The position numbers and the translations under genes were made by a program. 64,000 bases of DNA, from contig JAWZYU010000019.1 of NCBI GenBank assembly GCA_038380435.1, positions 28,793,801 through 28,857,800 of the forward strand. Direction: 5' to 3'. Under the pieces are notes generated by a model. The model saw nothing but the letters and a program-made list of their open reading frames with translations, ran no database searches and was not told where the DNA came from. This stretch comes from Ryuthela nishihirai. Lineage: Eukaryota; Arthropoda; Arachnida; Araneae; Heptathelidae. This document shows positions 1 to 11,017 of the stretch, piece by piece. The stretch's first letter is position 1, and each line of letters opens with the position of its first letter.

Positions 1-23
1 TAGCTTTAGTCACAAAATACAGA

Positions 24-84
24 TAATTCGCTTACTCTTAGCATAATATTTCTTAATTCGTATACTCTTAGCATAATAATTTCT
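24..84. repeat. Direct repeat, about 31 bp x2
   Basis: Two adjacent AT-rich units share the core ACTCTTAGCATAAT and differ at a few positions. Small local duplication; no function is implied. Confidence 0.6.
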
Positions 85-267
85 TAATTGCATCAACAAC
101 AAGATAAGAGTCGTACCCAATTTCAGCTCCTTTATACGGCCAACTATTCTTAATAGAGCTGGTTCATTTGTTGTCAGTTAATACTTGATTAATCGTATTC
201 CTATTTTATAAACCCAATGTTATATATTAACATCCGCTGATTAGAGGTAGATAAAGGTTACTATGAG

Positions 268-455
268 CTAAATGGCGCAATAGAGGTTAACGCGCTTGAC
301 TACTGATCTAAGGGACCTAGGTTCGAGCCCCCGTAAGGCATGGATGTTCGTGTTGTCTTTCTGCCATTCTCACAGACCTACTATGGCATATAAACTGACA
401 GACTCTTGTTAGACTTCTGTGGCAAGCAGCTGCTTGAAGGGATATTTATTTATTT
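268..455 (+). mobile_element. SINE-A copy 1 (tRNA-derived SINE)
   Basis: A pol III-type A box region (TGGCGCAATAGAGGTTAACGC, one base longer than usual in the loop) is followed by a B box (GGTTCGAGCC). The body then runs through the shared block ending CAAGCAGCTGCTTGA and a TATTTATTTATT tail. The same layout recurs at 19,683, 20,734 (reverse), 24,497 and 57,776, which defines the family. This copy is diverged in the A box and lacks part of the body. Confidence 0.8.
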
Positions 456-1282
456 TTCTTATTCTCAAATCATTAAACTCCTCATTCCGACTACTAGCAC
501 CAAAAGAACCTATCACGCATGCCCCCCATTCTCCACGTATCTTCCTTGAATTGACAACAAGTACATCTTGGAAAGAGCGCTGATCTTCCAAGTTTTTAAT
601 ACTAAGTCTTAGTTCTATGTGAAAGAGAGAATCCTTATGCAAGTTAAAGAACAATATTGGATAGCCTTGACTGGAAGTTTCCATGTCTCCTTACAACTGT
701 TCAGTCGGCACCCTTTTCCTACCCAGTTCTGAGTCGTCAGGATTCTTGTGATCTGGTAATTTAGCCTGCGTATCAAAAACCTAAACACAAGTCGATTGCT
801 ACCAGCTTTGACATTGAAGTCACCTAGAACAGAACATGCAGAGCGATGTGGTCATTAATGTTGATGCCTGCACAGACTTCACCCCACCGCCTCCATATCA
901 ATCGCTTTCCCTTATGTTGGAAAGATGATTCACATGTTCTCTCCAGTTCAATTTTGGAAGAATGATTCACATGTTCTCTCCAGTTCAATTTTCATCAAAA
1001 ATCAGTCTATGACTTGAATCTCGACACATCTGTAAAGAGAACATTTCCTATTTTCTTGTATATCAGGTGCATATCGCTTAGACCAATTTAGATGGACTCT
1101 TCTGTGAGAAGGATTTAAAGAAGCACATATCACTGGTCGTGTTACATAGAGCCCCCTCTCCTGAAGTCGTATGTGAAATATCCACCTTTAAATTATCCTT
1201 TCTGTGGATGAAACAAACTACGAAGGAAGAGAAGTGCTCTATGACGCTTGGCAGTTAAAGCCAAATATTGATCATCTCGGGT
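456..1282. other. Unassigned sequence
   Basis: No gene is supported. A 91-codon minus-strand frame at 409-684 overlaps the SINE-A tail and matches no family I recognise. A 37-bp segment is duplicated in tandem at 917-953 and 954-990 (shared core GATTCACATGTTCTCTCC). Confidence 0.5.
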
Positions 1283-1512
1283 TGGATTGAGTTGTTTTAC
1301 CTCTGATTGGCATTTTTTGCACATAAGGAGCTAAATGGCCAGGTCACAAGGACCCGAGGAAATTGACTGCGCCATTTCCAAGACCATCGGTTTCCTCTAC
1401 TGACCGAGGACAGGGTGAAGCAATTTATCTCTGCACTGGTCCAGGTGGGACTCGAACCTGGGAACTGCAGATTACGAGCCTGGCGGCTTATTGGCTAAGC
1501 TAACCCCTAACA
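1283..1512 (-). mobile_element. SINE-B copy, internally deleted
   Basis: On the minus strand the copy starts with a tRNA-like head (B box as GGTTCGAGTCCCACC) and ends in the family 3' block that reads AACAACTCAATCC here. Compared with the fuller copy at 5,060-5,460 it lacks most of the middle. Confidence 0.85.
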
Positions 1513-1532
1513 CATACACAAAAAATGAATAA

Positions 1533-1812
1533 TAAGCTAAATTCCCAGGTCACAATTATCAAAGACTCAGAGTTGCGTAGCAGAAGGGCACTGTTAGAAA
1601 CAGATCGAAGCCATCGTGAAGGCTGTCCAGTTCGTTCTCTAACGTGCACGAGCTATTTCTCTCCGGCACATTGGGTCACGGCTTAATTCTCCATCCTATG
1701 GAGATACCATATCTCAGTTCATTGTTTTCCCTTTACTCATCATCGACGCGAGAGTTGGAGTTAGAAAGGAAAATTTCCCCGAAGGCATAGTGGGACTCGA
1801 ACTTGGTTACAA
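1533..1812 (-). mobile_element. SINE-B copy, strongly diverged
   Basis: It follows the previous SINE-B by about 20 bp in the same orientation. Recognisable blocks are the B box (reverse of GGGACTCGAAC), the TAACGTGCAC block and the GGCTTAA block, all in family order. Many substitutions suggest an older insertion. Confidence 0.75.
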
Positions 1813-1824
1813 GTCACCATCATT

Positions 1825-2046
1825 AGGTTAATACCAGATTGCGAGGATAATCATCATCAGTTTAACACTAGGTTATGAGCCCAATCATCACGAATTTAAC
1901 GTCAGGCTATGAGCCTAACCCTCATCAAGCTAACGTCAGGTTACGAGTCTAACTATCATCAGGTTATGAGCCTAGCCTTAACCAAGCTAACGTCATATTA
2001 CGAGCATAACGATCATCAGGTTAAGACGAGGCTAATAGCCTAGCAC
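1825..2046. repeat. Degenerate 34-bp tandem array
   Basis: About six units built on AACGTCAGGTTACGAG followed by CTAAC and ATCATCA. Units vary between TTAC and TTAT cores and some are partial. Confidence 0.75.
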
Positions 2047-2821
2047 TCTATATGCTGAACAACCCGAGCCCTGTGGACGAAATATTTTGAGATCAAGATT
2101 ACAACCGACTTTCATCTCTGCTTGTGAGACTTAAGCGAAAAAACGTAAATCTGTCTCCGTCACAGCGAGACGTGTATGATGAATACCATCCTTTTAAGAC
2201 GTATTGAGAATGACAGATAAAATCTAATGTGCAGATGCATTTCGCTCGATGATCAGGAGGAAGAGGAGCAGAGGGAAGAAACGATTGGAAGACGTGAAGC
2301 AATGGGACGTGTTTCCTGGAACAAAGAGAACAGGGACGAGCTCATCACAAAGTTGGAAGATTCTCTTACTAATGGCTTCGGAAGGGGAGGGAACGAGCAC
2401 TCCATCATCACGAGCGTTCCTAATGACACGTGCAACATATAGACAATACAATCTCCTAAATTGAACCGAACGTTCGATAAAGTCAGTGCTATTCGTACGA
2501 AACGATACAGGCATTAGATATTTATGTACATACTGTGCTTATGTCTTTATAGAATCATTTCGTAGTCATCATTGAAATAACGACTAAAATAATGAAAGAT
2601 GACGACTCATTTTTTTCGAGAGGCTCTGTTCCTCACATAGAATAATTTTTTGTTTAATTGCGTTCTGTTCAAAGTGATTTAAGACAATATAGTTTTTTAT
2701 TGCCTTAAATGAGCTAAAAGTTTGACTCTAAGTCGGAGGACCTAAAAAAAAGTTGATTGAAGTATTAAACTATTTAGTTTTAAAAATAAGAAGCACAAAT
2801 AAAGAAAGAAGTGCTGGTGTG
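2047..2821. other. Unassigned sequence
   Basis: Several mutually overlapping frames of 60-96 codons lie at 2,099-2,514 on both strands. None has a recognisable domain and they shadow each other, so none is called a gene. The rest is AT-rich with nothing identified. Confidence 0.5.
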
Positions 2822-3168
2822 TTTTTCCTCTAAGCGGCCCTCTTTATGCCCACAATGGGCTAAATGGAGGGATTATAAGGACCCCAACGGCTCAGGGAAG
2901 ATTGTGGAAGGGGACCCACTATATAACTGTTAGGAAACGATAGAAGCTTCGCGTAAAGGCCACCCATTACTCTTTTTAACGTGCACTGGGGATGACTCTC
3001 TCATGCCACAAAGGACCACGTATTAAAGTCCTCTATGACTGACGGCTGCCATTTCAAACCCAGCTAGATTAATCTTTCACACTGATGGCCAGAAGAGCTG
3101 GGACTCGAAACTGCAGATTACGAGTCTAGCCTACTACCCACTGGGCCTAACCCTCGACCCAGAAAGAA
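2822..3168 (-). mobile_element. SINE-B copy
   Basis: Nearly full-length minus-strand copy: tRNA-like head near 3,165 (diverged A box, B box GACTCGAAAC in plus orientation), TAACGTGCAC block near 2,985 and 3' block (CCTCTAAGCGG in plus orientation) at 2,828. Confidence 0.85.
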
Positions 3169-3589
3169 GTGTAAATGACGTCCATCAAATATGATGGATG
3201 TTAGATCAGTTGGCAGAACGTTAAGATCGTAAAGGTATTTCAGCTGAAGTTCCCACAGTGCCTGAGTCGAGATTTTCTCCATTAACACGTACTTTTCCTC
3301 TGGAAGAAAGTGGACATTAACGGATTAGTGAAAACCTTTATCCCTTAGATGGCCTTGACGAGAAGAATATTGAGATTAGTGATATGCACACTACAGATCT
3401 TCTAGCATATAACCTTCTTTAATAAAGTGGTCGGGACACAGTTACTCTGTATACTGTCCATCCCGTGACAGTTAACATCTCTGATGCAAGTTGGCGCACT
3501 AACATCATTCTATTGCGCCTTGCAGTTAGGGACAGGTAACGACCATCTTGAACTGTTGCTCTGGGCTACCCTGGCTCGTTCTTCTAGAG
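3169..3589. other. Unassigned sequence
   Basis: Nothing recognisable; no long frame and no repeat match elsewhere in the window that I can see. Confidence 0.5.
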
Positions 3590-3793
3590 CAGTGGTTCTC
3601 AAACTTTTATGCTTCACGTTCCCCCTGCAAATGTGTATGTAACTGGCCCTTGAATAGATATATAAAACTATAGTAATAATGTAACAATGGGAATAAAATG
3701 ACACACTGACTTTGTTACTAGATCTAGCGACTTTTGAGCTCTCACGGCATACCCGAAAATATTTTACCGCGTACCCGACGTTGAGAACCCCTA
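3590..3793. mobile_element. MITE-1 copy 1 (hAT-type MITE)
   Basis: Begins CAGTGGTTCTCAAAC and ends GTTGAGAACCCCT, i.e. inverted ends of the hAT-Charlie type. The interior (TGCTTCACG, TGTGTATGTAACTGG, ACTATAG) is shared with the copies at 5,960, 11,562/12,871, 30,667 and 43,445. No clean 8-bp duplication is visible, so the edges may have decayed. Confidence 0.85.
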
Positions 3794-3912
3794 GTCCAGA
3801 CGAAAGACTATCATCTGTCTCCTAAATGTTTCCTGAGCCTTTGGGATCCTTGTGACGTGGCCATTAGCCCATTATGTGCAAACATGTGCCGCTAAGAGGA
3901 AACCTGGTCGTC
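3794..3912 (+). mobile_element. SINE-B 3' fragment
   Basis: Contains the family 3' segment: ATCATCTGTCTCCTAA, then GAGCCTTTGGGATCC, then GCCATTAGCCCATTATGTG and GTGCCGCTAAGAGG. It abuts the right end of MITE-1, which probably inserted next to or into this SINE. Confidence 0.8.
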
Positions 3913-4527
3913 TTATACGAAATCTCAAACTTGTCTACCTGCTTTGAAATTCAAAACAGGTATCTTTGTATAATTTTATTTTAGCCTCCTATTGTATGCT
4001 CCTATTGTATAAAAAATTAACAGCTATGAAATTTTATTCCATGCAGAATATCATTTCAACCTTTCCTGTGAGGTGGAATATTTAAAAAATTGGGAAACCC
4101 TGTTCAAGTCTTATTCTCAGATTCCTCCTCCCCCATGTAACTACATGTAACTAAATTCTCGAATCCTCTCTGAAACTAAATTATCGGAATTGATTAACCT
4201 ATAAACTACGAAAATTCTGAAACTATGAAACCGTCAACTACGCAGTCTCATAGTCTCTCCGGTTTCCGCTCATGTTATGTCACTGCTAATTACACTTTAA
4301 AGTGCAATTATAACAGAGCGATAGATGACAACAGTATATCTTCTCTGTAAGAGACATCTAGTGGTAGCTTTTGTAAGTTATCTTTCAATGCTGCATCATC
4401 CTATTCGTGAAAACATAAGACCGAAACATGGAAACGTTCCACAGTAATTAACTTGTACGATCTGCAATTAATTAAGTTTAATATTTATATATATTTTTTT
4501 ATACATTTATTTTCCGTTTTCTGATCT
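3913..4527. other. Unassigned AT-rich sequence
   Basis: No frame or repeat recognised. It precedes the point where LINE homology becomes visible, so it may include decayed LINE 5' sequence. Confidence 0.4.
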
Positions 4528-5059
4528 TGATATGTATATTAACATTTATTATCAGAATGTCAGAGATCTACGAACGAAAACCTCTGATCTACATACCTCT
4601 GTTCTGTCTTCTGATAATGACATTATTTGTCTTGAGTAATTTTTCCAAAGTCTCGAATTGCTTTCAGAAATCCATGATCATGAAATATTAATTGTTGGAG
4701 ATTTTAATGTTCCATCTCTCGACTGGAACACTTCAGGTTATCTAAGCAGAACAAACACTCCAGTTCAATCTACTTTATTAAAATATTTGTCTTATAATAA
4801 CTAATTACAATGTAATTACATCCCAAACACTAACAACAATATTCTGGATCTCGTTTTATCCTCATCCGAAAGTTATAGAGTTAATGTTAATCATGTTTCC
4901 GATGCTCTTTTGACTGAAGATGGTTAATCGCCATAATGATGTTACTAAATATAATTACAGAAAGGCTGATTACATATTATTGTATGATCTCCATTAGTGG
5001 ACTGAATTGGAATGCTTTGAATTTATTTGACTATTTGATAACGCTCTCTTCTTTTTTTT
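4528..5059 (+). pseudogene. Jockey-like LINE J: endonuclease part (broken)
   Basis: Conceptual translation gives the start of an APE-type endonuclease (NIYYQNVRDLRTKTSDL, then SVLSSDNDIICLE and a stop) near 4,540-4,640. After an apparent internal deletion comes the catalytic block EILIVGDFNVPSLDWN at about 4,680-4,730. In this family the enzyme nicks the target DNA that primes reverse transcription. Stops and frame changes make it non-functional. The same LINE continues downstream of the SINE-B insertion at 5,060 and then, after a 7-kb interruption, at 12,992. Confidence 0.85.
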
Positions 5060-5460
5060 TAGCGGGCGGGGGTGGCTCAGTCGGTAGCGCGCCAGGCTCG
5101 TAATCTGTAGTTCCCAGGTTCGAGTCCCAGCTGGGTCAGTGTTGAGATTTATCTCCGAAAAATTTCCCGCCCTGCCCACGGTCAGTAGGGGACACCGATG
5201 GGCTTGGAAAGGCCGCCGTCCGTCTGATGGGGCGTTAAGCCGTGGCCCCGTGTGTGGGAGAGCCATACCCTGTGCATGTTAAAGAACACGCTGGATGGCC
5301 TTGACGGGAGGCTACCATCTGTCTCCCAACAGCTGTTCCAGTGGGTCCCCTCCCCCAACCTTCTCTGAGCCGTCGAGGTCCATGTGACCTGACCATTTAG
5401 CCCATGGTGTGCAAAAAAGTGCCGCTCAGAGGTAAAACAACCCAACCTTTTTTTATAGTA
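5060..5460 (+). mobile_element. SINE-B copy (best full-length example)
   Basis: The head has an A box GTGGCTCAGTCGGTAGCG and a B box GGTTCGAGTCC, spaced as in a tRNA. The stretch GTAGCGCGCCAGGCTCGTAA resembles elongator tRNA-Met with the anticodon region changed. The body runs to GTGCCGCTCAGAGGTAAAAC and CCCAACC. It lies inside the endonuclease-to-RT linker of LINE J, so it is younger than that LINE. Frames of about 90 codons on the opposite strand are by-products of the SINE. Confidence 0.9.
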
Positions 5461-5592
5461 CATTACTTGGAGTTATTAACTCCTGTGTTCCTAAATGTGG
5501 GGTTAATAAAGGGAAATTCCCACGTTGGTAAACTCCAGAGATTATCAAAGATATTTAATTGAAAAATACATTTCCTGTCAGATAGATAGATA

Positions 5593-5651
5593 GATATTGT
5601 CTGACTATATATATACATAAATATACTGTATACAGTCAGACAATATATAAA
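5593..5651. repeat. Hairpin in LINE J
   Basis: Inverted arms ATATTGTCTGAC and GTCAGACAATAT enclose an AT-rich loop and sit beside a short GATA repeat. It lies where LINE coding sequence is expected, so it is probably a later insertion or a template-switch product. Confidence 0.7.
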
Positions 5652-5951
5652 ATACAATAACAATAATATAATTAGATTTTGATAATTTTAAAATGTATAG
5701 GCGATTAATAAAACAGAAAATAAAATCAGCTTATAAGAATTATATTTCTACGGCTGCATATGAGTTAGGATCTGACTCTAAGAAATTCTGGAATTTCTGT
5801 AACAGAAATAAGAGGGGAGAGACAATATTTAACGCTATGAAATATCAAGGCAATGAATTGCTTGATTTTAAAACCATTAGTGATATTTTTGCCAATTATT
5901 TTAAGTCGGTTTATGTTGCAAGTACTTCCTACAACAGTGATAATTTTGATT

Positions 5952-5959
5952 CCATAGAT
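5952..5959. repeat. Left target-site duplication of the 7-kb interruption
   Basis: CCATAGAT lies directly before the MITE-1 end at 5,960. CTATAGAT lies directly after the MITE-1 end at 12,991. Eight bp is the hAT duplication length and only one base differs. Confidence 0.75.
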
Positions 5960-6266
5960 CAGGGGTTCTCAACGTTGGGTACCCGTACCCCTTGATGGTA
6001 TGGGGTAAAATGTTTTGGGGATACGCCGTGAGAGCTCAAAAGTTGCTAAGCTGGCAACACTGCTGGCAAAAATGTCATATTTTGTGTTTATCGATATATG
6101 TAATTTATGAATACAAAATTTAATGTGTGTGTGTATATATATATATGTTTTATTTTATCCCCATTGTTATACTATAACTATAGTTTTATATATCTATACA
6201 AGGGGTACACCAGTTACATACACATTTCCAGGGTGTACGTGAAGCATAAAAGGTTGAGAACCACTG
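5960..6266. mobile_element. MITE-1 copy 2
   Basis: Has both ends: CAGGGGTTCTCAACG on the left and GGTTGAGAACCACTG on the right. Its left flank matches the right flank of copy 3 (12,992) rather than its own right flank, which suggests the two copies are recombinant. Confidence 0.85.
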
Positions 6267-6625
6267 CAGTAAGCTATTGGTCATTTTTCCAAATAGTTGA
6301 ACATATCAAGCACGTGCTAAAATCCATTGAAATATTTAAAAGACGAAATGTTACAGGTAGTCTTTAAAAGTAGCGCTCTGAGTGGATACGAATATCCGCA
6401 CTTAAAAGCTCTCAGCTGATAAAATATTCACCTTAAGGCGGATAGTAGATAAAACCCTGAATAAAAAAACTAATGTTAACAAGGATGGCAGATAAAGTCT
6501 CTTGTTTGATAAGGTATTCAGAAGCATGAGCAAACATTATTGCGTTATTAATGGATGGCACGAGAGACAAAACTACTTTATATAATGTGAAAGAAACCCG
6601 ATTTGAAATTCAGTGGGATAGGTTG
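6267..6625. other. Unassigned sequence
   Basis: AT-rich with no recognised element. Confidence 0.45.
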
Positions 6626-6988
6626 CTTTACCTCTGAGCGATACGTTTTGCACACAATGGGCTAAATGGCCAGGTCACAAGGATGACGAGGGAGTAGAGA
6701 AGATTGGGAAAGGGTCAGCTGTTGTGACTGACAGATGGTAACATCCTTTCAAATCCATCCAAATTGTTCTTTAACGTGCCTAGGCTTCGGCTGTATCGCA
6801 CATGGCGCCACAGCTTAACATCCCATCTGAGTGACGGCAGCCTTTCCAAGCCCATCGGTGTCTCCTATACTGACAGAGTGGAAAATGGGAATTTTATGAA
6901 GGTAAATCTCCACATTGGCCCAGGTGCGGCTCGTACCTGGGAAATATGAGTCCTTACCTCTTACTCGCCGTTACCGCTCTAGCAACTA
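6626..6988 (-). mobile_element. SINE-B copy
   Basis: Minus-strand copy. 3' block (GGTTGCTTTACCTCTGAGCG in plus orientation) at 6,630, TAACGTGCC block at 6,772, diverged head near 6,935-6,985. The adjacent LINE K tail begins about 25 bp away. Confidence 0.85.
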
Positions 6989-7012
6989 CAGCCCCACAAT
7001 GCTAAAGAAGTA

Positions 7013-9975
7013 ATAATAATAATCTTTATTTCTTTTCTTTTTTTTTTACATCACGTCACATTTAAAGCAATGAAATAATACATACATATTGAATGTGATC
7101 CTACGAAGAAGGGTTTATCTGCAGGAAATTTTACTTTATACGGATCAAGTTCTATTGTATATAAAGAAATAATTTATAATCTCAAGTAGTATTTGTTTCG
7201 CACAATGTAGATGATTATCAAATAAAAATAAGCAGAGAAATATGAAAACAAACATTTCATTAGTAAAATATAAAAATCGAAATATTAATTTGACATGTTT
7301 CAAAATATCCAATATTTTATTTTATTTTTGACAGTGGCATATCTTTTAAGTTGCAAAAGATATCGTGGGATTGAATTAAAGTTGAATGGTACTTGGTACG
7401 CTCGGGTATTTTTACCATGGTTGTTAATGATTTTAAGCAATAAGTAAGTATCCCTTAGGGCTCAATCTTGTTGCTGGCTGTAGTGAGCCTTTGAAGTCTT
7501 TCCTAAAGTAATATTTTAGAATTATGATATAGTTGTATAAATTGTCGACTGGAAGGATGGCTAACTTAAAAAAACTCTCCTTCTTGAGGCTGATGCTTCT
7601 AATAGGGTGCGAAATCAATATTGTTTTCAAAATACTGCTTTGTATTTTAAAAATGCGGTTAATGTGAGAGCAGTAAGTTGAACCACAGACTGATAAGTCA
7701 CATCAAGTAATAGATTCACATAAAGATTTGGAGAGTAAGACAAACATGTTAGTGGGAACTGAACTCTGTAATTTATAGACTTTATAAGAATATCTGCTAA
7801 GTCTATCATATAGATTGTTAATATGGGTCTTCCATCTGAAATGCTTATCAATAATTAAACCTAAATAGTTAAATGGTGTTATCTGTTCTAAATCTGGAAA
7901 TATACAGTCGTCGCTTTTAATAAACTGAAAATCAGTTTCGTTTTTACATGTATTGGAATGAGCTTTGATAGATTCTACCTTTGTAATTTTTATACCAGCT
8001 GAGTGGGTGTACAAAACTTTGATCTGTCCAATTAAATGTTATTTTTATTTAAACATTTTATTGCTTCGTTAAGATCAATTTGGGAATTGCAAATAGCCGT
8101 TTCATAAATATAATCATGATTGACTAATACAATATCGTCGGGGTATAGGAAGATATAGCAAGAACATTTTATATGTGATAAGTCGTTAATATATATTAAG
8201 AACAGTAATAGACCCAAAATTGACCCCTGAGGAACACCATACTGTGAAGTCTGAAGAGAGCTTCTGTGATAATTTGGTGATAATGCATCAATCATTTAAA
8301 TAAGCTTTGAACCACCTGAGTAGTTTACCTCTAATGCCACTTCCTTTCACCTTTCCGAGTAAATTATCAGAATCCAAAGTATCGAAGGCTTTACTTATAT
8401 CTAAAAAGATACAGCATACGAGTTTACCTGTGTTTAATTTGCCATTGACAGTATCAGAAAAATTTTCTAAAAGCAAGCTGTTGCTCTTATTTTTTTGGAA
8501 ACCATATTGAGCTGAGTGTAACGTATTAAATTTGTTAATATAACAGTAGATTTTATAAGCTACGTGTCTCTCCATAATTTTCTCAATTATTGGTAATATA
8601 GCAAGAGGCTTGTAATTTTTTTGAAACTATGATATCGCATTTTTTCCCAGTTTTTTAAATTTGTTTTTTACAGAAGTTTTAAGCATGGTTGGGATATATG
8701 CTTGATCAAATATTACGTTTATCAGTTTAGCTATTTTGTTTGAAATTTGTTCATTACAGCTTTTTATATGTTTTATATGTGTATGATCAATACCAAATAC
8801 ATTGATTTCTGAGGGCTCATTTCTTTGATTATTTCGAATAAATCAATTTGGTCGATATCTGGAAAATACATTGAGTTCTGTGTACTGGACGTTGTAATCA
8901 TATCTGGAAAGTCGCCTTTGAAAGGATCTTTTTCTTTTAGTTCAGATACAGATATAATGAAATAGTTACTAAAGTTCTCTACGATTTGACCAATTGTCAA
9001 ATCTTTTGCCATACTCTTTAAGATTACATTATGGGTATTCCTTTTGACGCTTACACCAGTAATTTAATTAATGTAATTATTGTTTCTAGTTTTGCCAGCA
9101 GAATTTTAAAAAGAGCTGAAAATAATATTCTCTTTTTGCATTCCTAATTAGATTATTGACCTTGTTTCTAGCTAACGTATAGTCAGTCATCTTTGTCAGT
9201 CTTATTATCTTTGTTATTAATGTATCGTTTCCACAATTTATCCATAATAGTCATTTAAGTTTTGATTGAATTATTGATCCACATTTTATCTGGTCTTATT
9301 TTCCTTTTCACCTTTTCTGTGCACGTATATTTTGCTTCATTGCAAATATTATGTAACGAGTCAACACTTTTCTTGTATAATATTTCAGGATTATTTGTTG
9401 TTTTTGATAAATCCTCCCAATTTATTTCCACTAATCTTTTCCCAATGATTTTTCCATCATAGGCGTAGGCAGGTTCACTTATTTTGTTGCACAGCTCAAC
9501 AGTGACTGATTCATTAGAATGTAAATTGTTGGAACCATACAATGCCATTTTGAAATAGTGATCTGTTATTTTCTGCGTACATACTGTTGTGAGTAAAGGT
9601 AAATTATTTCTTACAACTACATGATCGATATACATGTACGGGTCAACTGATCGTTTCTGATTTCCACCCTTGTATAATCGTCTATCATTTGATCATAGAC
9701 AAAATCTGTTATAATATTTCTAAACTTCTCTACCCCAGATTTATGCGGATTTTTAACATGCGGATTTTTAACATCAATATTAAAATTCCCAATTAAACCT
9801 ATATCATTCAGATCTGATTTTGTTTAAACTAATTTCTTAAATTTTGAAGAAAAAGTTTCAAATCAGAGCTAGGGGATCTGTATATTGCAGCAATGCAACA
9901 TTTAACATTGAATTTCCTTGCGGAGATTATCATGATATTGGTCATGATCCATTGTCTTTTGTTAGATTATTGTAA
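7013..9975 (-). pseudogene. LINE K (minus strand): EN fragment, RT and 3' end
   Basis: Read on the minus strand from 9,975 down to 7,013. The endonuclease remnant includes CCIAAIYRSPSSDLKLF near 9,880. The RT region follows: FLDISKAFDTLDSDNLLG (about 8,370-8,420), YGVPQGSILGLLLFLIYIND (about 8,190-8,240), and a catalytic box reading YPDD where YADD is expected (about 8,140). Next is FNYLGLIIDKHFRW (about 7,845). The 3' end reads AATAAAGATTATTATTATTA at 7,013-7,040, a LINE-type simple-repeat tail. The VPQGSILGPLLF-type motif places it in the Jockey/CR1 group. Frameshifts split it into at least six frames, and the changed catalytic box argues against activity. It lies wholly within the 7-kb block that splits LINE J. 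Confidence 0.88.
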
Positions 9976-10691
9976 AAGATAATATATTCCAATGACGGGC
10001 GCTTTAGAAATATTTTGGATTGAAAAATTGTATTTTATTATTCTGAAACATTAAAAGCGAATATTATATTCAGTAAGAGAAAGATAAAAAAGGGAAACTG
10101 CTAATAAGTACCAATTGAATGATATGCGTCTGGAAGCATGTTTTTTTTCCCTAACTGGTACTAATTTAACCACTGGGCAAGTTTACGAAAAGATTATTTT
10201 TGACAAAAGAAGCCCAAGGAGTGAGCCATAGATTGCAGCTGGCCAGTTTCTGATGGCTTGAGGACCATCGCTTTGAGAAGCACGGTGTGGAAAGGTTTGC
10301 ATAAAGAAATGATCTCTGGTGGTAAATAGCCGGAAATAAGGCCTAAAGCTTATCCTATTGACTCATTTCTCTTCGATGATAAATGGTATTTTTGTGCAAT
10401 ATTTTGTTGATAAAAATGCGAAAGATTAACGCACTCTACGGTCAGTAGATGGCGCAAGCTACCGACTGTTTGAGAGTTGATTATGTTTAAAAAAGAAAAT
10501 AAATATTAAAAAAAAGGAAATAAATATTCAAATGATGTATTCATGAAACACTCATTTACACTAATCATGCATTTAGTACCAAGAGGTTCGTGTTTCTTAT
10601 GCCTTGCTGCTTTATTTAGTGAATTCTGTTGGGTATGTTTTGTAAAAACCTATTTTCATGATAATAGGATTAATGAGAGTATCTTTTAAAC
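9976..10691. other. Unassigned AT-rich sequence
   Basis: No domain, frame or dispersed repeat recognised. Confidence 0.45.
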
Positions 10692-10810
10692 CGTCTACGT
10701 TAATTTACGGAATTAGACAATTCTAGTCGAATAATTTACGGTCGTTAATTTACGGAATTAGACAATTCTAGTCGAATAATTTACGGTCGTTAATTTACGG
10801 AATTAGACAT
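10692..10810. repeat. 45-bp tandem repeat, about 2.5 units
   Basis: Two nearly identical 45-bp units plus a partial third, each containing GTTAATTTACGGAATTAGAC and TCTAGTCGAATAATTTACGG. They lead directly into a cluster of palindromes. Confidence 0.85.
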
Positions 10811-10827
10811 TTCGAGTCAGAATAGAT

Positions 10828-11017
10828 CTAACTCTAATTCTGACTCGAAATAGGCATTTCGAGTCAGAATTAGAGTTAGGCCTTATTAGTCTGAAAGTTT
10901 CAAATCAGAGCTAGGGGATCTGTATATTGCAACAATACGACATTTAACATTGAATGTCGTATTGTTGCAAACTCTAATTCTGACTCGAAATCAGCATTTC
11001 GAGTCAGAATTAAAGTT
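10828..11017. repeat. Cluster of three near-perfect palindromes
   Basis: Palindrome 1 (10,828-10,879) has perfect 24-bp arms around a 4-base spacer. Palindrome 3 (10,970-11,017) has the same arms, 22 bp with one mismatch. Between them, 10,889-10,952 repeats about 60 bp of LINE K (as at 9,858-9,917). That copy folds back on itself at 10,927-10,970 with perfect 18-bp arms and an 8-base loop. Confidence 0.85.

Larger units (their letters stand above)
5464..5959 (+). pseudogene. LINE J: linker upstream of the RT (broken)
   Basis: Translation resumes with GVINSCVPKCGVNKGKFPRW and then, at 5,693-5,959, an uninterrupted frame beginning YRRLIKQKIKSAYKNYIS and ending FDSID. This is the region that precedes the reverse transcriptase in Jockey-like ORF2. 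A hairpin insertion at about 5,593-5,651 interrupts the link between the two parts. The frame ends exactly at a hAT MITE and continues in the same phase at 12,992. Confidence 0.85.

Noticed and set aside
268..340. Functional tRNA gene
   Set aside because: A and B boxes belong to a SINE head with body and tail; no acceptor stem pairing. The same holds for all SINE-A and SINE-B heads.
3582..3801. 8-bp duplication around MITE-1 copy 1
   Set aside because: TTCTAGAG on the left and AGTCCAGA on the right do not match well enough.
4994..5463. Frames of about 90 codons reading like a protein family (HRVWLSHTRGHGLTPH)
   Set aside because: Translation of SINE-B; the same peptide appears at each SINE-B copy (for example 45,825 and 61,534) and is not a gene.
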